From assembly GCA_013397795.1 (NCBI GenBank), contig VZTJ01002648.1, positions 124,001 to 188,000 of the forward strand: a stretch of 64,000 nt of DNA, written 5' to 3'. The notes under the pieces are model-generated. The model made no database searches. It worked only from the letters and a program-made list of their open reading frames with translations, and was not told the origin of the DNA. The translations under genes and the position numbers were made by a program. This document shows positions 50,501-63,102 of this stretch, piece after piece. This stretch comes from Orthonyx spaldingii (lineage: Eukaryota; Chordata; Aves; Passeriformes; Orthonychidae). Position 1 is the stretch's first letter; each line of letters opens with the position of its first letter.

Positions 50501-52149
50501 AAAGAGTTGGATTCCTTCTCTCAGTTCTATTTACTCGCTGTCCTCTCTTCCACGAAAAAAATGTAATCATGCATACTTGAAAACAAATCATCAACAGAGG
50601 ATGAGAATAAATTCTGCTACCAGCTGTGGATGCACTAGAATTCAGTATCAAATGAAAGCAGCAGTTTGGTGATGAAGAGACAATGGCTTCCACAGACATG
50701 CTTACAGACAGGTTTGTGTTGTTTTTTGAATAGACACTGAGTGTTAGCTCAATAGAAGCTTGGATATCTCAGCAATAACAGCCACCTCAACACTGTTTTG
50801 TAACCAGTGGTGGAGCTGTGGTGGCCTCCTGAGTTCCCATTCTGTCCCGTTATTTGCACTAATACAATTTTCTCATGCAGAGAATGGAGCGGGATGTTTT
50901 TCTGGATGTACATACTTTGCATAAAGTGAAAGCAGAAGTGGGGTTTGACTATGAGAGAGCTGGAGAGTTCCTGAAATCCCCACAAAGGCTTTCTCTCAGC
51001 TGTGGCAGTTGCAGTTAATTACAAACCCTTTCCCCAGAGGTGCTCTGGCACAGCCTCATTGTGCTGGTGCAGCAGCACTGGCCTGCAGTGAAATGGGGAT
51101 ATTGTCTCATGTGCTCCTAGGAGAAAACTGGGATGGAAGGAAATCACTGCTAAACAAAAATGGAAATTTAAAATCTCACAGGGGAGTTAATATTTGACTT
51201 TCAGAATTCTAACAGAATTTTGCTATAGAAAAGGTAAAAAGTAATTTCAAATTTTTTTTTCATTTTAATGGAGTGTGTGAAAAATTATTTAAGAGCAGCG
51301 CTGGATGCTGAGGGTGCAGAAATATGAACAGGTTTGCAGTCAATAGGAGATGTCATCTTGGAATTGTGGAGATGTGAAACACCCTCTCAAATAGGAACAG
51401 TTCAAGGTGAATACGTTAAACAAGGGACTTACACATGTTTTCAAGACAGCAAAGTGTTTCTGTCTGGTTTCAGCTGCCATGCTGTAGCCAGGGTTCTGCC
51501 TCACCAGATTGCACTGTAATTGCTTATGCTGGCAAGGAAGTTCATGTGGTGTTGTTGTGGTTCTCTTTGGTTCCTGACCCCCTGCCAGATGGATTCCTGT
51601 CCAGATCCATCATCCTGAAATCTGTTCTCCAAGGAAGTGAATGATGACCATGTCACAGACATCTTGCCATGAAACTGCTATAAATGGGGATTTCTGTTGC
51701 TATCAGCTATCCTGGATTGTTTTCTCTTTCTCTTGCTCTGCAGCTGCACTCTCTACACACTTTATCCAAGGACAAACCGTTCCCCAGTGGCTTTTTAAAA
51801 ATATTTTTTGATAATGCCAAGGACATTCCACCCAAAAAAAAACCCAAAAAAGGAGTCTGATTTCTTTTGATCAGTGTGAATAATACTTCAAATTGTTTCA
51901 TGAAATGGGCCTCAGAAAGAGCCAGTCTGAGGAAGAACGTATGTATGGAAACAAAATCATAGTGGATTGGTAGAATTTTTTGGTGTGTGTTTTCTGCAGT
52001 TACCAGGATGGTACCTGAAAGGTTCTCTGAAATTGTACTGATAGAGTGCAGATCCAGCAAAGAACTCTTATATCCGTAAATATCATGTTATATAAACAGT
52101 GTTTGTGTGGACATTTTCCCTCTGTCCTTCCACAAGAGCAGTTTGAGGG
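44599..52149. other. gene-free unique DNA
   Basis: No supported gene or recognised transposon. The stretch 47846-48034 is purine- and GC-rich, with four frames open together. An A/C tract, the complement of the T/G tracts, occurs at about 51831-51850. Elsewhere the sequence is ordinary AT-rich non-coding DNA. Confidence 0.6.
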
Positions 52150-52167
52150 ATATTTATTAATAAATAT
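52150..52167. repeat. 18-bp perfect AT palindrome
   Basis: ATATTTATTAATAAATAT reads the same on both strands and does not extend further. It could extrude as a small cruciform or serve as a dimeric homeodomain-type site, but chance palindromes are more common in AT-rich DNA. Confidence 0.85.
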
Positions 52168-55100
52168 TTGAGAACAAAAAGCAAATGTGTACATCTCAGC
52201 TGGAATGAGCCATTGGCACTTAGAAGGTTTTGGCAGAGCAGTTGCCAAGTTCGAACGTTTAACTTGCAAGTAAATAATTTAGGGCTGAACTGTTCTGTTA
52301 GGAAAGATGGCTTCTTCTTTACTTCCAGGGTTCTGGAATTTGTAAAAGGAGTGTACTTATATGAAACCTGAATACCAGCATTTTCTTTAGTCTATTATAA
52401 TGACACTGTATTTTATTCCTCAATGTTAATATTTAATTGCTAATATTTAGAATTCGTAAGTGTGTTCCAGGGGCATCTCATCTGAAAGTAAAGCAGCAAT
52501 ACAAAATCGCCTCCATAGAACATTATCTCAAGGGAAAGCCAACAAAACTGTCACACAGCTTTAACATGGTCTTGTCTTGCACTGAGCTCATCCCCTGCAG
52601 TGTAATATAAACCAGAAAGGAGGAAAGCATGGCTGGTGTTAGTAACGTAAAGGATGTGTCTTGTATGTGTCTCCATATTTACCTCGTTTCAGTGGCAGTT
52701 ATTTTTTAAAATGGTGAATTTGGTGTTGTAGTGGCTTAAGGACAAGTGAAGTAAAGTTAAATACAACCCTGTAACTGCCATGGAAAAACAGCAAGATGGT
52801 TTAATGCTTGACTAATTCCTTATTGGATAAATAGGAAGTCTAATCCAATGAATGAGAGGCAAAAAAAGACCTTTTAGAAGAGTAACTGTTTAGATTTGAG
52901 GCTGGGACTACATCAGTTACTTGGACAGTAAAAAGATGTTGCTATTTCAACTCAAATTTGTATATTCTGAATTTTAAATTTGGCCACAGATTCAGTATCC
53001 AAATTTTCTGTTGAGACCTGAAAAGTAAGGACTTGGTTTTAGTTGTCACAGTACTTTTGTTTATTCAAACGGCTTCTTTAATCTTTGCTATTCCATGTTT
53101 GTGGTGTTGTTTGTGTTGTGCCTCTTTGGTTCCAGGTTTTCTGTGAGATGGTTCAGGATATCAAAAAAATTGTCTAAGTTTTAACTTCTTTAAATATGTG
53201 ACCTTTACTGGTAGAGTACGGTCCTGTCTGAATAATTTTGGTATGAAAATGAATAAAGAAAGTGTTTTAGGTGCCCTGGGAAGAGCTGCATGCTCTGGGA
53301 GGGAGACAAGGGGTATGATCTGAAGCAATTTGTGCCCAGCACCGTTCTATTTCAGTCCTGGTGAGCCTGTGGGTTGTCACTCATGTCCGGGGTGCTGCAG
53401 CCTCCTGTCACAGATGTGTCAGCCCGCATTGCCTCGAACAACTCTGGCAGAGCAACACTGCAGTAATGACTTCGTCAGAAACAGTCGTAGGAAGCTGCTG
53501 GGAAACATTATTTATGATGGTGTGTGGAAGTTGGATTGCTACTGATTGCATTAAAAACATTTCTATCTCTCAAGTGATACTGGTTTTTGTAATTGTTATT
53601 GATACTGGAAAACATGGCATGACCTTTCCCTGTGGGAAGTGGGCTTCAACTCTTTATTCTGCTCTGTTTTCCCATTCCGTATTACAGTTTAACTTGAATA
53701 ATAAGACAACAGTCTGGAGCCCTGGGTCCTTAGTGCCTTTTCATTACTGTGAATTGAGTGGCACTGTCAGGGAGGAGGAGGCTCCGTGTTTTGTTCGCTT
53801 GCTTTAAATTGGATGTCCTTGGGTTGTATCACAGCTGCAATACTGTTACATTTCATCTCCAGATAAAAGTTTGTGTTCCCGAAATTAACAACAAGGTTCC
53901 TAGCGGTGGTGGGAATGTTTTCATAGAAAATGAGAGAGGAACAAGAAAGTTTTAGTGGATCGTAGGGTGATTGAGAGAGACAAATTTATTACCTGTGCAG
54001 CAGGGGATTTCACCGGGAAAGAAGCACAGCAGCACAAAGAGTTGGTGCAATTGTGAGAATTTCTCTTGGGATACTGTGTCTGTCTCTGGTTGCTCAAGAT
54101 CAAGCAAAGTGAATTCAAAAAGATGGAGTGAAAAGTGCTGTTCCTTTGAGGTTAAGAGGGAATATAAAACAGGGAGGAGGGGGGAATGGGAAATGTCAGA
54201 GGGAGGGCGACTTAGGGTTTGGAAACATCACTGAAGTGTAAATTGTGTTGTGCCTCTCATTGAAAATTAAAAGTGGGAGCCTTTTGTAAAAGAAAAAACC
54301 AGCGTTGTTATATGAGATCCACACAGTGTGTTGTGATTGGAATATTATGACTGTGGAAATGGATTTCCTAGATTTAAAAACTTGAGCCACAATTCATTAT
54401 TATTCACATGAGGTTTTCTGCTCATGAACCTGTGAAGTGAATTCAACTTTGAGAATATTTTTATACTCTTATATATTTGGTAATGTTTTGAATAAATAGG
54501 CTTTATCCCATTCATTTGGTCATGAGCTCTTTGATTTGCTCACATGCTATTAATTACTTTGCAGTATGGAATCGGTTATTTAAATAATATGTTATGGCTT
54601 TTCACTAGATTGAAAACTTGGAGATTTTTTTTAAATAGCATTGTGCATAGTCAATAATGAAAATTAATATATTCACTGAATATTTGAGTATAGCAAATAA
54701 TCAGTATTTCTATATGCAGCCTTGTGTTTTGGACACTATTCATGTGTTTTGGATAAAATGCAACATTTTTCTCATCATTAGTGCAAGTAGAATAATCCTT
54801 TGAGCCTTTTTTAATACATAAATTCTGTCTGTCTGTATTGATCAATAAAAAAAAAATTAAGGTCTTCATCAGAGACAGCTCAAGGTCTAAGGGCTCAGTT
54901 CCTATAAATGCAGTGAAAATGAGGAGCGTGGAAGTGGAAGGATTCCATAACTAAATGCAGCTGGAGAGCTCTGAGGGAGCTGCATTTGGCAAGCGAGGTC
55001 CTCGGCTGTTGTGAGGCACAGCAGCTCCCTCTCCCAAAGGTTCCTGCAGGAACGTGCAGCTCTCACAGCCTGGATCCAGCAGGCCTTAGGGATGGATAGG

Positions 55101-55617
55101 GAGTTTTGGGAGAGAACGGGAGAAGAGAGCTTTGTGAGCAGAGGCAGCACAAGTGCAGGAGGTCAGGTATAAATAGCTGGGGAAGGTTAGGACATGCATT
55201 TCCACTGAGGGAGGTGTTCATTTGTTCTGCTGAGGAATGATACTGGAACTCCTGCGTGCCAGGTAGCATAAACCATGTACTGAGGATTTAATCCCTGTTC
55301 AAAGGAGTTCATATTTCCAGTGTGAGAACAGAAACACAACCTAGAGATACATTATGTGGGTTACAGTTAATGCAGCAAGAGATTTGAATGCAAAACATGA
55401 ATCGATGTGAACAGTCGAATTGTAAACAAGGTCAGGCTACAAAACTGCAAATTCCCAGAGGAAACAGAGAAAGCTTGCTGTTCTCCCATATTTATTATTT
55501 CAAGGAAATGATTTCTCTCTAGAATAGGATCAGGTTAATAGAGCTGCATTTCTTAACAGGAAGTTAAGAATCAGAGGCCTTCAACGTGCCTGTAATGAAG
55601 AAGTGCCTCACGCTACT
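52168..55617. other. gene-free unique DNA
   Basis: No gene is supported. A 148-codon plus-strand open stretch (53361-53807) contains no recognised domain, though the underlying DNA keeps several CpGs (GTCCGGGG, CCCGCAT, CTCGAAC, TTCGTC, GTCGTAGG). GC content rises around 54960-55200 just before the CR1 element. No other structure is seen. Confidence 0.6.
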
Positions 55618-56036
55618 CACTCACAGGAAGGACACTGAGGCGCTGGAGCCTGTCCAGGGAAGGTCAGAGGAGCTGGGGAAGGCTCTGGAGCACAGGTCCT
55701 GTGAGGAGTGGCTGAGGGAGTTGGGGGGGGATCAGCCTGGAGAAAAGGAGGCTCAGGGAGCACCTTATCACTCTCAACTGCCTGACAGGAGGGTGTAGCC
55801 AGGTGGGGGTCGGTCTCTTCTCCCAGGTGACTGGTTGAGAGAAAATGCCCTTAGGTTACTTTAGGGGAGATTTAGGTTGGATTTTAGGGAAAACTTCTCT
55901 GAGAGGGTTGTCAAGCACTGGAAAAGGCTGTCCATGGAAGTGTTTGAGTCCCCACCCCTGGGGATTTTTAAGAGATGTGTAGAGTGGCACTCAGGGACGT
56001 GGTGCAGTGGTGGGTTTGGTCAGACTCGGTGATATC
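55618..56036 (+). mobile_element. CR1 LINE 3'-proximal fragment (plus strand)
   Basis: A nearly continuous match, by recognition, to the 3' part of avian CR1. Landmarks in order are GACACTGAGGCGCTGGAGCC, GAGGAGTGGCTGAGGGAG, CAGCCTGGAGAAAAGGAGGC, GGTCTCTTCTCCCAGGTGAC, GGGTTGTCAAGCACTGGAAA and GTCAGACTCGGTGATAT. This covers the end of ORF2 and the 3' untranslated region. The copy stops before the ATTCTGTG tail, so its 3' end is lost or too diverged, and its 5' end is truncated as usual. No intact reverse-transcriptase frame remains, so it is a dead copy. A 70-codon open stretch inside it (55586-55798) is a relic and not a gene. Confidence 0.95.
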
Positions 56037-56350
56037 TGCCCGAGAGACGCCTCTGCTAAACTGAGCAGAGCTGTGGTACCAGGGCAATGTGGGGAGGACA
56101 AGAGTGGTTTGTGTGGATGGGGCGTTTTCTGGTTTCCTGATGGCTTTCACATATGATATGTTTTGTCTTGAAATAACGCGTGATGTCTGTAGGAGGCGTT
56201 GTGCAAAGGTGCGTAGGCCAGAAGCAGAAACAATAAAGTAAATACCTCTGAAGCAAATATTAAGACAAGAATAGAACAAAATTCACGTATCTATATCTCC
56301 TACACAGAACTGTATTAAAAGCATCTAGACATTATGTCCTGTGGAAGGCA
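56037..56350. other. CpG-containing flank of the CR1 element
   Basis: Directly after the CR1 homology ends there is a GC-richer stretch with several CpGs (GCCCGAGAGACGCC, GGGGCGTTTT, TAACGCGTG). It may be an unrecognised continuation of the insertion or older unique DNA. No gene is seen. Confidence 0.4.
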
Positions 56351-56384
56351 ATAATTTTTAAAAATTATATCATTTTAAAATGAT
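56351..56384. repeat. two abutting perfect AT palindromes
   Basis: ATAATTTTTAAAAATTAT (56351-56368, 18 bp) is immediately followed by ATCATTTTAAAATGAT (56369-56384, 16 bp). Each is a perfect inverted repeat with no spacer, and together they form a 34-bp double palindrome. Such DNA can form paired hairpins or bind homodimeric AT-specific factors. No transposon terminal repeat or target duplication was recognised around it. Confidence 0.9.
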
Positions 56385-59300
56385 GTTAAGGATTATTAAT
56401 TTTATGTTATTTTTTCCTACTAAATAAATTTAAATTTGTTTTCATCTAACCACAGTCTCTTCATGGGCTTACTAGCAAATAATTCCAAAGAAGATGGGAG
56501 TTTTTGATAAGGAAGATAAAATTTATATTCTAAATTCCATGTATTTCAACTGTAATTATACCTGCAAATTATTTATCTGGTTGACAAACGGATGAGTTAA
56601 AACTCTTGTGGTAGTGTGACTCTAAATGCAGTCCAGATCAGTTTTGTGAAGAGCATTTTGCTGAGTTTTTCTTCTTAAACTCTTTGCTGTTTCCTGACAA
56701 TGAAACATGGCAGTGGGTTTTTTTCAGAGAACATGTTAGGCTGATCTAACACATTGAGGCCTGTGCTGCACTAGCTGTTGGTTTGTGTAAAACCATCATG
56801 ATTCAAGATCTGCCTGTCTGAAAATCCTGTAAAAGGGTATGAAATAACCTGCCTCTATGTACTTAACAGAGAAAAATCAGGGATGCTTCTCCTTCTCTTC
56901 GTGGAATGGAAGGATATTGATCTCAGCTGTTTCAGCCAGGGAACTGTTCAGTGGCATGTTCAGGACACACCTACTGAAGTTAATAAATTCAGGAACCTCA
57001 GCACTTTGGCAACAATCAGAAGCCAGGCTTGGGCTCTCAGCTGCAGACTGGATCAAGGGAGTTCACTACGTGCATTCTTCCAAAGGAGCCTAATAACGTC
57101 AGTCTTGGCATGTGTGAAAGAGGAAAAGTACAACAGAAGGCACTGCTTATTCAGTGGAAAAGTAGTAATGGGAAATGGAAGCTAATGGTTATTGTGAAAT
57201 TTTTCAGCACCCGTGGTTCTAAAAGTAAGTTCCAAGCAAAGTAGGAGTTGGAGAACAAGAGAAGCCAAAATGAACACACTGCTCTGTATTTTAGAGGAAT
57301 AGGGCCACCTCTTGTTAGGCTGTTGAGGGATTAGTAGCCAAAAGTTCAGCACAATTTCACAGGCTGATCCTGTGATTCCATGTGGTGTTGTGGTCAGTGC
57401 TGTCAGCTCACTCTCATTGGAGTTGTTTGACATGAGAAATAAAGTACTGCAGCACATTTGGTTGAAAACCAGCAGATGCACAGCTCTGAAATGGTTTTGT
57501 TTTTAGATCCCCTTTTCAGAGCAGTTTATTATCAAATAATGTTGTGAATATTCTTAAGCAACTAAGCAAGAAAACAAGTTTTGCTGTGTGAGCCAGTGTC
57601 AATGTACTTTAAATCATAACCTCTAGGCAATAAAGATTGTATTTGAAATGTCTCTTCTGAGAAGTCTCAGTGCTCTGAAGTTACTGTTCAAGAGCCCTGT
57701 TCCAGATGCAGGCATGCATGAGTGTCAGTGACAGGTTATGACCTGGTGTTGCTCACGGAGTTAATGGCAGAGCAGACATTGGTTCCTGGAGCAGAAAACT
57801 CCAAGAGGTGCTCACGTGTTGTGCTACATTTCCAGTAATTACTTGGACTCATTCTTGGCCTTTTCTCAGCCCGCTTCTTTGGTGCATTAATTTGCAGGGA
57901 AACATGGTTTTACAATGAAGAGAATGAATGAGGTTTGACAAAATAAGGAGTCATTTGTTGAACATCATTCTCAGCATCACTCTGCATACCTTTTAGACAG
58001 AGTGCAAGTGCTACCAATACCATTTATTTCTAGTGTTTATTTTGTTCTTATTTGAAGCACGTGAAAGAAGGACATTTCCCCAGTGACTGTGAAACAAACC
58101 ACCTCATCCAAAATAGATCCAAGGTGCCTGTTTGCTGGAGGATGGTGAGCAGCAAACCTCGCTTGGTTTGTATACAAATCAGAAAAATAAACATTAGGAG
58201 CAAACTGCTTAGCAGATGTCCACAAGCTCATAAAGCCTTTCAGTACAATCAGATCCAAAAGAGAATTAAGTACTTCTGTGCTTGAGTTATACTATACAAC
58301 TAAGAAAATATCTGTTGCCTGTGCACACCCAGCTTGTGGTGTTGTCATTGCAGATGGTGGCACATGAAACAGTTGTTATCAGGAAGAGCCTGTGGAAGGC
58401 TGGGCTTGCTTGTCCCCAGTGTTGGCCTGTTTTCTTCCAGGGAGAAAAGGCCTGAGAACACTGACATCAAACTAGCTGGAGCTTCCCTAGCTAAGATACA
58501 GGAAAAATAGAACCACTTTTTTGGCCTGAGGTGAATATAACCCTCTTTCCTATTTAGGTGTAGCTTTCTGTTATGAAAAGGAATTTGTTAAACCTTTCAG
58601 AATGCATGAATTGCTGGGGAAGTATGGGGTGGGTGTCTGCTACAGAGGTAGTTGATAGTGGACTGAGAGTCATTGCTGCCATTCACTGGGTGGTGGGAAT
58701 GTTTGTGCTGTTGAAAAAGACATTTTCCTGCATTTAAGCTATTAATCATCTACTTCTTATGCTGATTGCCAGTATTTTTTGGATTCTATAACCATATTAA
58801 ACATATACAACTATTTCAGAATGAAGGCAAGAAGTGTTCTGAATTAAACTTGGTCTTTCAGGCTCCTGGCATTCATCCTTTCTTATTTGCCTTTCAAATG
58901 AAGCTGGAAGCACTGCAACCACCTATTGCTGCCGTGTACCTAATGTGGAAAACTTCATGAACGCTGCACAAGTGCTCAGGAAAGCAACTGCAGCTCAGCA
59001 GCCTTATCTCTGCTTTATCCACCTTCCCATCTCCTATTTCCTCTTATTCCTCTTTAACACCAGCTGACAAAAGAGCTCAGCAACACAAACGCCTTCTCGA
59101 GCTAAGCAGATTTTTTGTCACCCACAAAATCCACAACTGCTTGAATTTGATGTTTTCTGTGATATAAGCCCAGCAGAAGTGTTTTAGTACACGTTTGTAA
59201 ATCTCCTGAGAGAAACTGCTGAAAAAGTGAAAGGGACTGCACTCAGATTTCCTGCATTTAGGTGTGCTGGCTTTTTAAGACATTCTGGGGCTTGGTAATT

Positions 59301-61365
59301 AAAAAAAATAAAATTAAAATAAGCCTTAAGCGGTAGGTGAATTTTACACAAATTATACTAAATGAGAGTTCAAGTCCACCAATTGCAGATTAAAATATAT
59401 AATGGGGAAATATGCATATATCTGACTGGAAAATAACTTGCAAACTTGTATTGTTTCAGCAGTACAGAGAAACTTGGGTAATTTCTGTTGGTAAAAACAG
59501 GGAACATTTGCTATTAACTGATAGTTTAATCTTATGACTGTAAATATTCATGTGTATCTTTGGTTTAAAAGAAGACAATTTCATTGCTTTATTTTGAAGT
59601 ATTGGTGGTTTTATCCACTCACTAAACAGTAGGGTCTGCCCATGCTCTGTTCTTTCCCAGTTATTGGAGTATTCATATAATATCTTAGTCCTTGCTGTGC
59701 TCTGTGTGATTTCTGGCTGATCAGAAAATTGTGTATTTATGTGTTTTGAGTACAGTGCAATTTCCTTACGTGTCTCTAAATGCCCACTTTAACATTTTAA
59801 GTAGAGAGCAATTTCCAAGAGAGATTGAAGTCTTTTAGGAAAGTTTAAAATGCAAGGTATAGATTTGACATTTTAGTGAGTTTCTAATAGCGGATGTTTT
59901 GGAATGATTATTTATATTTGTACTGTATTCACAAACTATTGTGAATTTTAACACAATTGGTTTCAGTGTGAATACAGGGGATATTCTAAGGGTTTTTTCT
60001 TTACGTAGGGATTCATATTGTTAGTGGATTAATTAAAAACAGTTTTTATTTCTCTTCTGTGCTTCACATTTATTCTCAAGCCTGAATTACTGAAGGAAAA
60101 GATGAGGGCATGAGGTGAAAAGCCCAAGGTTGTAATGGGATGGCTCAGAGGGGGATTGGCAATTTTCTGGAGTGTAGAGTAAACATTAAGTAAATGGAAA
60201 CCTGAGCAGTCACCAGAGAGGGAGGAGCTCTTCAGAGGAGAATTAAGTGAACTGGGAATAAATTCTTTCATTTGTGGTGGTACCACTCTCACCTAAAGCA
60301 AACACCTCTGTCCTCCAAAACCATCAGGATTTGCCATTCAATTTTTTTCTTTTTTATGAAGTAATAAATGTCTTTAATACTCAAAATTCATTAGTTATCA
60401 ATGTTGTGGAATATTTGGGTTGACTTTGAGAAGTCTCATTTCTGTAATAAAAAAGAAGCATTTTCCAGATATATTGTTGGTCTTTCTAACCTCAGCATAT
60501 TAAAAAGCATCCATTTCAATATATTTAGAGATTTTTTAAAAAAACCTGTAATTTATGATCTGATACAGGGGCATCTTTGTTAGCAGGCGGTAAGTTCTGA
60601 GTAATTAACATAAACTCCCAGGCAGGATTCAAATTGCATGTTGCTGCCACATCTGTGCTTAAGTGTTGCACCTTAGTACACCAGATAATTACATTTGTGG
60701 CAGAAACTCTGCAAAACTTTTTCCTCACATTTTTCTGTTTGACTGCTTAAGTGATGGTCTTGCTTTCTTGGGGGTAAAAACAGAGAGTAGGTAGACATTT
60801 GTGACTTTTTGTTATAAAAATCAGGACATCAGAAATATATTTAATTGTAATGGTACTACACAGAAGGTAGATTCCTAGTCTGATTATACTGGGAATATTC
60901 TTAATAATTTTAATGTGCCGAGTGCTGCAAAATCTTTCTCGAATGTCTGACTGCAAATCTGCATGCAGGCTCTAGAAATACTTTATCCCAGATGTTAAAA
61001 TATGCCAATTTATTATTTAATACTGGTCTTGTAACAAGAAACTGAAACAAAAAAAAAAAAGAGATTGAGAACACTGAAGGATCAAAGTATTTTGAGAACT
61101 GGGAGACTAAAGTGTAGTGCTCTTCTCGTGTATTTTGTTATGTTGTTTATACGTTTTAGTTATAACCTGGTAAAAGCTACAATGTGCACCAGTGAAAGAT
61201 CAAGCTTTTATCCAATGAAGCCACCCAGTTAGGCAATATCCATTTACCCAGCTTACAGGATATAGACTATACAGGCAGATTTCTCCTTGATTAGCAAAAA
61301 AGCCCCAAAACACTTTTATTGGTCTGGGTTTTTTTTGAGAATGAAATTAACAATTGTTTCACTAT
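56385..61365. other. gene-free AT-rich unique DNA
   Basis: No gene or recognised transposon is visible. A block at 58037-58285 is open on both strands, but neither product is recognisable. A run of 12 A lies at 61049-61060. Nothing else is seen. Confidence 0.65.
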
Positions 61366-61500
61366 GTGTGGGGGTTTTTTTTGGTTTTGTTTTTTTGGGT
61401 TTTTTTGGTTTTTTTGGTTTTTGTTTTTGGTTTGTTTTTTTTTTTGTTTGTTTTTTTGTTTTTTGTTTGTTTTTTTTTTGTGTGTGGTGTTTCTGTTTGT
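61366..61500. repeat. T/G low-complexity tract (135 bases)
   Basis: A long mixture of T runs separated by one to three G, such as TTTTTTGGG and TTTTTTTGTTTG, with no constant unit. It translates to an artificial phenylalanine-rich chain in all plus frames, so open frames over it are spurious. It is the longest simple-sequence tract in the window. Confidence 0.95.
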
Positions 61501-63102
61501 TCAGTTTTCCCCTTTTATAAGAGCTCCATTTATTTTACCAGGTGTGGAAAGTCCAGCTGGGGTGGATGCTGTCTCCAGGAAACAGCCACTCACTCGAGGG
61601 GTGTGCTGGGCACAGGTTCAAGCAGCGAGGATTTTTGAAGGAACTGGACACAAACAGCAGAACTGGAGCCTCCCAGAGCAGTCCAAGACTGAAGTCTACT
61701 AAATGTGAGTCGTGTTTAATTTTTTCAAAGCCTGAAATGTATTGGTTACAACCTACACCTGATAAGGAATGGCAGAGAGAAAAGTGAGGTCTCTCTAGGG
61801 TCACATATTTACTGCAGAAGTTTGGCAGATAGGATATGGAATGGGATGGGAATGACAAAGTTCAGTCAGATTTTCTGGAAGTTCTTTTGTGGTGAAGCCC
61901 AAGCTTCCATGATGCACAGCCTCAGCAAAGTTTTATTTGAGCTGAGACCTTTAGCATGGATTATTCTCTTATTTATTTATAATGTGCCTTTTGTTCCAGA
62001 TAATTATTATTTTTTTAATTTTCAAAAGCTCTACAGTAAATTCTCTTTTGCACCACTGCTGCAATATGGGGCCAGCACAGTTCCAGCACTGACTGTAATA
62101 GTGTAATAAGGGGAAACAAATAGGTGAAACTGTGCAAAGTGTTAAAGGAAGTGAAGAGAAATAGCTCTCATGGGGAGAGTTATTGGAAGGAAAACATTCT
62201 TTTCCAAGGAGTTCTCTCTGGCTCATTGCAGATAACCTTTTGCTTTGACAATGCAGAAAGGATCTTTGTGTCCCACAGGCAGCACTGTGTTCTGAAGGCT
62301 TTTCTGAGCTCAGAGGCGGCTGAGATGCTCTCAGCACACAAGTTAATGATATTTTTTTTGTTTAGACGGGAGTGGAGGAACAAAGGTTTCAAGGAGAAGC
62401 ATGCAGGACCAGGGAAGCTCCTCCTCAGTGTGTGCTCCTTAGTGGCATCACCAAGGAAGCAGTGATGCCTTGGCTTTAACTTTGCAGCATTCCTACAGAA
62501 AAAGCCCATTTAAACTGCCAGTGAAATGAACAAAGTAGAAAGCTGGAAACCTCCCTGCCTGACAATTAATTTATCTGCTACTGATTTGTATGCACGGCAC
62601 ATTTGAAATACAGACTTCAGTTCCTTGTGCTGTCTGTGGAGGGCAAATGAGCACTCCTATAAAAAGCCTTTGAGTTCATAGGTCCTGGAAATAAATAATT
62701 TTGTTGGACTGCTAATAGACCATTATGATGAGCTTTGCTCAGCTCACCAGCTCCCATGCCTTGGCAAAGGCTCTGTGTAATTCCTTCTGTCCCTTGTATC
62801 ATTGGAGTATTGAACTGCAAATTGACTCGTGTCAAAATCCATCTCACTCAGGACCCTGCTGCTCTGGGACTGCATCTTCTGCTTGGATCTCTTCTGGTTT
62901 TCTGGCAAGCCTGTGTCACACCTTTTTAGTGTCAGCTGGAGTAAGGCTCCATGAGGAAGCTGAAAGCTGTCTCATCAGTCTGACTCTGCACTGCACAATG
63001 CTTGGCTCTGATCAGCTGCTTTCCTTGTTTAGTATTATCTGTATCTGTTTTGTTGAAACTTGAGAAGAAATGGTGATTATGGCTGTTCAGGGAATCAGAG
63101 GT
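61501..63102. other. gene-free unique DNA
   Basis: No gene or recognised transposon. Several overlapping open stretches of 90-120 codons occur on both strands (for example 61969-62337 minus, 62124-62465 plus) without a recognisable family. An AU-rich-like word, ATTTATTTAT, lies near 61971. Nothing else stands out. Confidence 0.6.

Noticed and set aside
52248..52260. GTTCGAAC word resembling a tRNA B-box
   Set aside because: No A-box, cloverleaf or CCA context nearby, and the flanking bases do not fit the B-box consensus.
53361..53807. 148-codon plus-strand open frame
   Set aside because: No known family and no coding periodicity that I could see; another plus frame is open in the same region.
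55586..55798. 70-codon open frame
   Set aside because: It lies inside the CR1 fragment and is a transposon relic, not an independent gene.
61319..61702. Phenylalanine-rich open frames
   Set aside because: They are the translation of the T/G low-complexity tract in all plus frames and are not a membrane protein.
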